9,897 bases of DNA from Christensenella sp. UBA1431 (GTDB taxonomy: Bacteria > Bacillota > Clostridia > Christensenellales > UBA1431). Below, piece by piece: positions 6,814 to 9,897 of this stretch. Location: assembly GCA_002329665.1 (NCBI GenBank), contig DCTV01000044.1, positions 15,297-25,193 of the forward strand. Reading direction: 5' to 3'. Below the pieces are notes generated by a model that worked only from the letters and a program-made list of their open reading frames with translations, did no database searches and was not told where the DNA came from. The first letter of the stretch is position 1. Each line of letters opens with the position of its first letter. The position numbers and the translations under genes were made by a program.

Positions 6814-6863
6814 AAGCAGAGGTTATGTATGGAAGTTCAGTTCAAATCGTTTTGCTAAGGCCT

Positions 6864-7904
6864 TTATTCAGTAGCATACTTCTTGTTGCCAAGCGCCGCT
6901 GCGACCAGGCAGATTGCGATAATCACCAGAGGAACGGCGATGCCTGCCGTATCCAGACCCAGTGCGGGGAAAATCGTCATCGTGCACAGGGAAGTGGTGA
7001 AGATGGCCATGGCCGGCGGGTCGACGTGGACGTCGCCGTACACATGGAAGCAGTCCGAGAGGAACTCGGCGATGAACGCTCCCGCAACACCGATTGCCGC
7101 GCCCCAAATCAGAGCGGTTTCCACCGGGATCCCGGCGATCGAGCCGCCGTTGGCCGTTACGAGCATCAATACGCCGTAGGCCGCGGGAAGCGTGATGTGG
7201 TGCGTTACGGGGATGCTCCAGCCGATAAGCAGCATAATCAGCGTCGAGGCCGAGATGAAGAAGCCGACGAACGGAGCAAAACCGGCAGTCTCGGGGAACT
7301 GGAAGAGGAAGAACGTCGCATAGGCCGAAACGAGCGCCCAGCCGATGCCTGTAACGAGTTTCTGCCAGCCGCCGCGCTGCTGGGGCACCCAGCACGCCGT
7401 GTAATTGCCGCCGAAACGTCCGCCCTGCGCCTTGATCTCATCGGGAACCGTACCCAAGATGTTGCCGCCGTCGGCGAGGGCCTTGATGATCAGCGAAAGC
7501 GGGAAGATGGCCGCGGCGCCGCCGTCGGCCTTCAGCCCGAGGAAATCCGGCCCGGTGAGGAGCGTCATGACGACCCAGCCGATCGCGCCGGTCAGGCCGC
7601 CGATCAACAGGACGTCGGGTTTCCTTAGGCCGGAAAGCGCCGTGGCGGTGCCGTCCTTGGCCGATTCGATGTACCCCATTTTGCGGGCATAGGCCGCTGC
7701 GCCTACGCCGCCCAGGAAGGCCATCGCGGGGTGGAACCAGAATCCGAACGGCACAGCCGCGATAAACGGCATGCCGCCCAGGGCCGCGTCGACGCCCATG
7801 CCGGCCAGACCGACGAAGCCGCACCATACGAATGCCTGGACTCCGCCGATCGTGGTGCCGACGATGCCGGCCGCGAACGCGAGAATGATAGAAACGAGAT
7901 CCAT
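6864..7904 (-). CDS. unrecognised multi-pass membrane protein, likely transporter
   Basis: This 346-residue protein is almost entirely hydrophobic and glycine/alanine-rich, with roughly eight to ten membrane segments (for example about 4-25, 27-42, 46-72, 97-117, 183-202, 208-230, 239-252, 264-283, 297-315, 321-338). I do not recognise its family. The sequence PAMA occurs in both halves, as FHPAMAF (57-63) and DPPAMAIF (295-302), suggesting a two-repeat transporter fold. A tight cluster Asp284, His287, Asp291, His293, Asp295 precedes the second copy, and His235-His236 lie before another segment. These could bind a metal or a charged substrate. The start has a perfect AGGAGGT site 8-14 bases before the ATG. 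The gene is divergent from a CdaR-type regulator, which in other bacteria controls uptake and use of sugar diacids or glycerate, so a role in carboxylate transport is a reasonable guess but is not shown by the sequence. Confidence 0.85.
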   Translation of the reverse strand: MDLVSIILAFAAGIVGTTIGGVQAFVWCGFVGLAGMGVDAALGGMPFIAAVPFGFWFHPAMAFLGGVGAAAYARKMGYIESAKDGTATALSGLRKPDVLLIGGLTGAIGWVVMTLLTGPDFLGLKADGGAAAIFPLSLIIKALADGGNILGTVPDEIKAQGGRFGGNYTACWVPQQRGGWQKLVTGIGWALVSAYATFFLFQFPETAGFAPFVGFFISASTLIMLLIGWSIPVTHHITLPAAYGVLMLVTANGGSIAGIPVETALIWGAAIGVAGAFIAEFLSDCFHVYGDVHVDPPAMAIFTTSLCTMTIFPALGLDTAGIAVPLVIIAICLVAAALGNKKYATE

Positions 7905-8071
7905 AGAATAATACCTCCTATTCTTTTTCTGACCGCAGAGGAAGATGTTCCTTCGCAGCCAAACTTTGGCAAAAGAATAATAAATAATATAAGAAATAAG
8001 CCGATATTAAAAGTAATCAAGCGTATATACGAGCACAGCACGCTACATTATGCCTATATATATAGTATTAC

Positions 8072-8098
8072 TTGATATGGCTCCATACAATGTATAAG
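8072..8098 (+). promoter_or_regulatory. candidate sigma-A promoter for the CdaR-type regulator
   Basis: TTGATA (8072-8077) and TATAAG (8093-8098) each match 5 of 6 consensus positions, but the 15-base spacing is shorter than the usual 17. Transcription from it would give a leader of about 120 bases before the chosen start at 8226. Confidence 0.35.
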
Positions 8099-8132
8099 GA
8101 GAATAGTAAAACGCCACAAATATGTACGATGA

Positions 8133-8151
8133 GCATAAAGCGCACTTATGC
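8133..8151. promoter_or_regulatory. inverted repeat, possible operator 1
   Basis: GCATAA-N7-TTATGC is a perfect 6-base inverted repeat spanning 19 bases. It lies downstream of the candidate promoter and next to a second 19-base inverted repeat whose centre is 25 bases away. Binding by the neighbouring regulator is only an inference from placement and symmetry. Confidence 0.35.
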
Positions 8152-8157
8152 GATATG

Positions 8158-8176
8158 GTATTTCGGATGGAAATAC
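8158..8176. promoter_or_regulatory. inverted repeat, possible operator 2
   Basis: GTATTTC-N5-GAAATAC is a perfect 7-base inverted repeat spanning 19 bases, about 50 bases before the regulator start. It may be an operator for autoregulation or for the divergent gene. Its half-sites differ from those at 8133-8151, so the two are not obviously bound by the same protein. Confidence 0.4.
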
Positions 8177-8225
8177 GTTATGATGAGCATACAGAATGCT
8201 GAATACTGCATGGAGTGACGTATTG

Positions 8226-9398
8226 ATGCTCGATAGTATGTTTGCACAGAATCTTGTCGAACGGATCATGCGAAACCTGGGGTACAATATCAACATCATG
8301 AACGGGAAGGGGATCATCATCGCAAGCGGCGATCACAAGCGCGTAGGAGATTTCCACGAGGTTGCCTACGAGGTGATCCGCAAGGGGCTTGAATACAAGC
8401 TCGTAAAACCCGACAAAAATAACTATATCGGAGTAAAGCCGGGCATAAACATGCCCATCACGTACGAGGGCGAGACCATCGGCGCTGTGGGCATTACGGG
8501 AGATCCCGAAGAAGTGTTTAAGTTTGCCTATCTGGCGCGCATATCCGTAGAAATGATGATACAACAGGAATATTATAAGAAGCATCTGCGCCTGAAGCAG
8601 AGCAAGCATGATTTCCTTTGCAGCGCGCTGCTGTTCGAGCCGCTCAACATCAACAAGCTCGAACACCTCGTAAAAAGCCTCCGGTACGATTTGACGCTGC
8701 CCCGCGTCCCCATGAAGCTGTGCGTGTCCTTCGCGAAAGACAACGAAACCGTCCTCGAGAAGATCAAGGGCGAGCATCTGCTGACGGCACAGGATATCGC
8801 CATGCCGCTGGGAGACAACTGCATCGCCATTTTCAAAGAATTCCCCGGCAATAAGGCCGGCAAATCGAGGGAGGTCATTTTGCAGTATATCAACAGCGTT
8901 CGGGCCGTTTTGCCGGAGCCTGAGAATATCATGTTTCTGGTGGGCACGGCGCAGCGGCGCCTCAGAGAATACCGGCAGGTTTTCGGCTACCTGACCTGGC
9001 TTGAGGACAACATAAAGCCCGAGATAGGCGGGGATTATTTCTTTGTGGACTATGTCGACCGGTATCTGCAGAGCATCATACCCTTCCAGACCTTCGAGAG
9101 CATATTTTCCTCGTATGTCGAGTCGGTCGAAAAATACGGGAGCGATATTTTTATAGAGACCATGGCGGCCCTGTACCACAGTTCCATGAACATCAATGAG
9201 ACCGCGAAGAGGCTCTTCGTGCACCGCAACACCGTCCTTCTAAGGATAAGAAAAATGAAAGAGGTGCTGGGCATCGACCCTGTCCATAACATTAAGGACA
9301 GGAATTTTGCGTTTCATCTCGCGTATTACGTGAAGAATCTGCAAAATGCAGCGGCGTTTAACAATAATCAGGAGATGCTGAACGAGAAGTATTCATAA
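8226..9398 (+). CDS. CdaR/SdaR-family sugar diacid regulator
   Basis: This 390-residue protein is a CdaR-type transcription factor. The N-terminal sugar-diacid recognition domain (about 4-130) aligns with E. coli CdaR through FAQNLVERIM, NINIMNGKGIIIASGD, RVGDFHE, GVKPGINMPI and EGETIGAVGITGDPE. A GGDEF-like middle region follows, and the C-terminal PucR-type helix-turn-helix (about 315-372) has NINETAKRLFVHRNTVLLRI. E. coli CdaR responds to glucarate, galactarate and glycerate and activates their use; the ligand here is unknown. The ATG at 8226 (or TTG at 8223) is preferred because GGAG (8212-8215) precedes it and the N-terminus then matches family members. The ATG at 8196 would add ten residues and lacks a good site. 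It is transcribed away from the membrane protein gene, the usual layout for a local regulator. The symbol is withheld since orthology to cdaR is not shown. Confidence 0.92.
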   Translation: MLDSMFAQNLVERIMRNLGYNINIMNGKGIIIASGDHKRVGDFHEVAYEVIRKGLEYKLVKPDKNNYIGVKPGINMPITYEGETIGAVGITGDPEEVFKFAYLARISVEMMIQQEYYKKHLRLKQSKHDFLCSALLFEPLNINKLEHLVKSLRYDLTLPRVPMKLCVSFAKDNETVLEKIKGEHLLTAQDIAMPLGDNCIAIFKEFPGNKAGKSREVILQYINSVRAVLPEPENIMFLVGTAQRRLREYRQVFGYLTWLEDNIKPEIGGDYFFVDYVDRYLQSIIPFQTFESIFSSYVESVEKYGSDIFIETMAALYHSSMNINETAKRLFVHRNTVLLRIRKMKEVLGIDPVHNIKDRNFAFHLAYYVKNLQNAAAFNNNQEMLNEKYS

Positions 9399-9432
9399 AA
9401 ACCGAAAAAAACTTAATTGCCGGCATTCTATG

Positions 9433-9471
9433 GTAGCATGAAGGGACGCTGAACGCGTCCCTTCATGCTAC
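9433..9471. terminator. shared bidirectional terminator hairpin between convergent genes
   Basis: A perfect 17-base-pair inverted repeat with a 5-base loop (TGAAC) lies 34 bases after the regulator stop. The arm on the right includes the stop codon of the LysM gene (TAG, read on the minus strand from 9468-9470). Read on the minus strand, T-rich sequence follows about 15-30 bases later. In the plus sense there is no T run, so it is a better terminator for the LysM gene than for the regulator. Confidence 0.65.
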
Positions 9472-9824
9472 AGAATTTCCGGTAAGTAGACGATCATTCC
9501 CGGGTAGATCAGGTCGGGGTTTTTGATGCCGGGATTGTATGCGAGCACTTCGTCCATGGTGATCTGATTGCCGTAGTACCGCATGAGTTTCCTGTTGTAG
9601 TTGCTGACGATGGACCACAGCCTGTGGCCCGGCCTGACAATATACGTGCTCATCGGCACGACTTTGGGCACGTTGATCACCTGCCCGGGATAGATCAGGT
9701 CGGGGTCTGCTATTTCCGGATTCACCCTAAGGAGCTGTGTCGCGGACAGAAGCTCGAATCTCCGGGCAATGCTGCTGAGGGTATCGCCCGGCTCAACCGT
9801 GTATTTATTCACAAACGCGTACAT
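9468..9824 (-). CDS. double LysM-domain protein without signal peptide
   Basis: This 118-residue protein is nothing but two LysM domains, a fold that binds N-acetylglucosamine-containing polymers such as peptidoglycan. LysM 1 covers about 8-53 (YTVEPGDTLSSIARRF ... NVP) and LysM 2 about 61-115 (YIVRPGHRLWSIVSNY ... VYLP). The second has a longer middle, with NRKLMRYYGNQITMDE between its helices. Both end with the identical PDLIYPG (41-47 and 103-109). There is no signal peptide or membrane anchor, which recalls SafA-type spore-coat LysM proteins that reach the cortex from the mother cell. A spore role is inference. The ATG at 9824 is favoured by AGAAGG with suitable spacing; a GTG three codons upstream (9833) would overlap that site. 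It is convergent with the regulator gene. Confidence 0.88.
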   Translation of the reverse strand: MYAFVNKYTVEPGDTLSSIARRFELLSATQLLRVNPEIADPDLIYPGQVINVPKVVPMSTYIVRPGHRLWSIVSNYNRKLMRYYGNQITMDEVLAYNPGIKNPDLIYPGMIVYLPEIL

Positions 9825-9897
9825 AGAAAACACCTTCTAAAAGGACTTTTTCTATGCTATGCGGCGGGACTGCGTTTTGTTGCCTGTACCGGAGCCG
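9825..9897. other. upstream edge of the LysM gene, nothing else seen
   Basis: These 73 bases hold the ribosome binding site of the LysM gene (AGAAGG on the minus strand, near 9832-9837). No clear promoter, hairpin or further reading frame could be supported before the window ends. Confidence 0.4.

Larger units (their letters stand above)
7905..8225. other. 321-base AT-rich divergent control region
   Basis: This gap between the divergent membrane protein and regulator genes is markedly AT-rich next to its GC-rich neighbours. It holds an odd palindrome GCCAAA-C-TTTGGC (7958-7970) in the membrane gene leader and an alternating TA run near 8055-8064. Two 19-base inverted repeats follow (8133-8151 and 8158-8176), and the direct repeat GATGAGCATA occurs twice, at 8128-8137 and 8182-8191. 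A possible 26-codon frame (8122-8202) overlaps the upstream-most ATG of the regulator frame. A clear minus-strand promoter could not be picked out; the AT-rich stretch 7975-8040 has several weak candidates. Confidence 0.7.

Noticed and set aside
6825..7628. 267-codon plus-strand frame over the membrane protein gene
   Set aside because: It is antisense to a hydrophobic protein with clear membrane segments, a strong ribosome site and a downstream hairpin. The plus translation is charged low-complexity sequence.
7958..7970. GCCAAA-C-TTTGGC palindrome as a terminator or cre (CcpA) site
   Set aside because: It has no T run and a single-base centre, so it is not a terminator, and it lacks the CG core of cre. 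It remains at most an undefined operator and is noted under the divergent control region.
1..9897. Search for (G/U)AG repeat arrays, CRISPR repeats, tRNA genes or insertion sequences
   Set aside because: None was seen on reading the window. Scattered GAG triplets in coding DNA are not regularly spaced as a TRAP site requires.

Overview
The window looks like a GC-rich chromosome of a low-GC-relative Gram-positive lineage (Firmicutes, class Clostridia). The gene order rapZ-whiA-crh/HPr-dnaE is a conserved Clostridia/Bacilli neighbourhood. TRAP (MtrB), WhiA and a His15-less HPr are Firmicute-type genes, and every start has a strong GGAGG-type ribosome binding site. The exact genus cannot be told from the sequence.

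Region 1 (1-6593, all + strand) is a tightly packed operon. It begins with the last codons of an upstream gene, then rapZ (UDP-GlcNAc-sensing P-loop protein), whiA (apparently starting at a CTG codon), a Crh-like HPr lacking the phosphorylatable His15, and dnaE (replicative DNA polymerase III alpha with an intact PHP metal site). After a 71-base gap with an extended -10 promoter come mtrB (the trp RNA-binding attenuation protein TRAP), a 65-residue DUF2007-like protein and a hotdog-fold thioesterase-like protein whose usual catalytic Asp is Gly. The operon ends in GC-rich hairpins, the last being a good intrinsic terminator near 6677-6700.

Region 2 (6864-9398) is a divergent pair. On the minus strand is an unrecognised multi-pass membrane protein (likely transporter). 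On the plus strand is a CdaR/SdaR-type sugar-diacid-responsive regulator. They are separated by a 321-base AT-rich region holding inverted and direct repeats suitable as operators. The arrangement suggests that the regulator senses a hydroxy- or sugar-diacid-like compound and controls the membrane protein. The membrane protein carries a dense Asp/His cluster and a duplicated Pro-Ala-Met-Ala motif, and it is the least explained item in the window.

Region 3 (9399-9897) holds a perfect 17-bp hairpin shared by two convergent genes and a small minus-strand protein of two LysM domains with no signal peptide, reminiscent of spore-coat LysM proteins. No tRNA, rRNA, CRISPR array or insertion sequence was seen.
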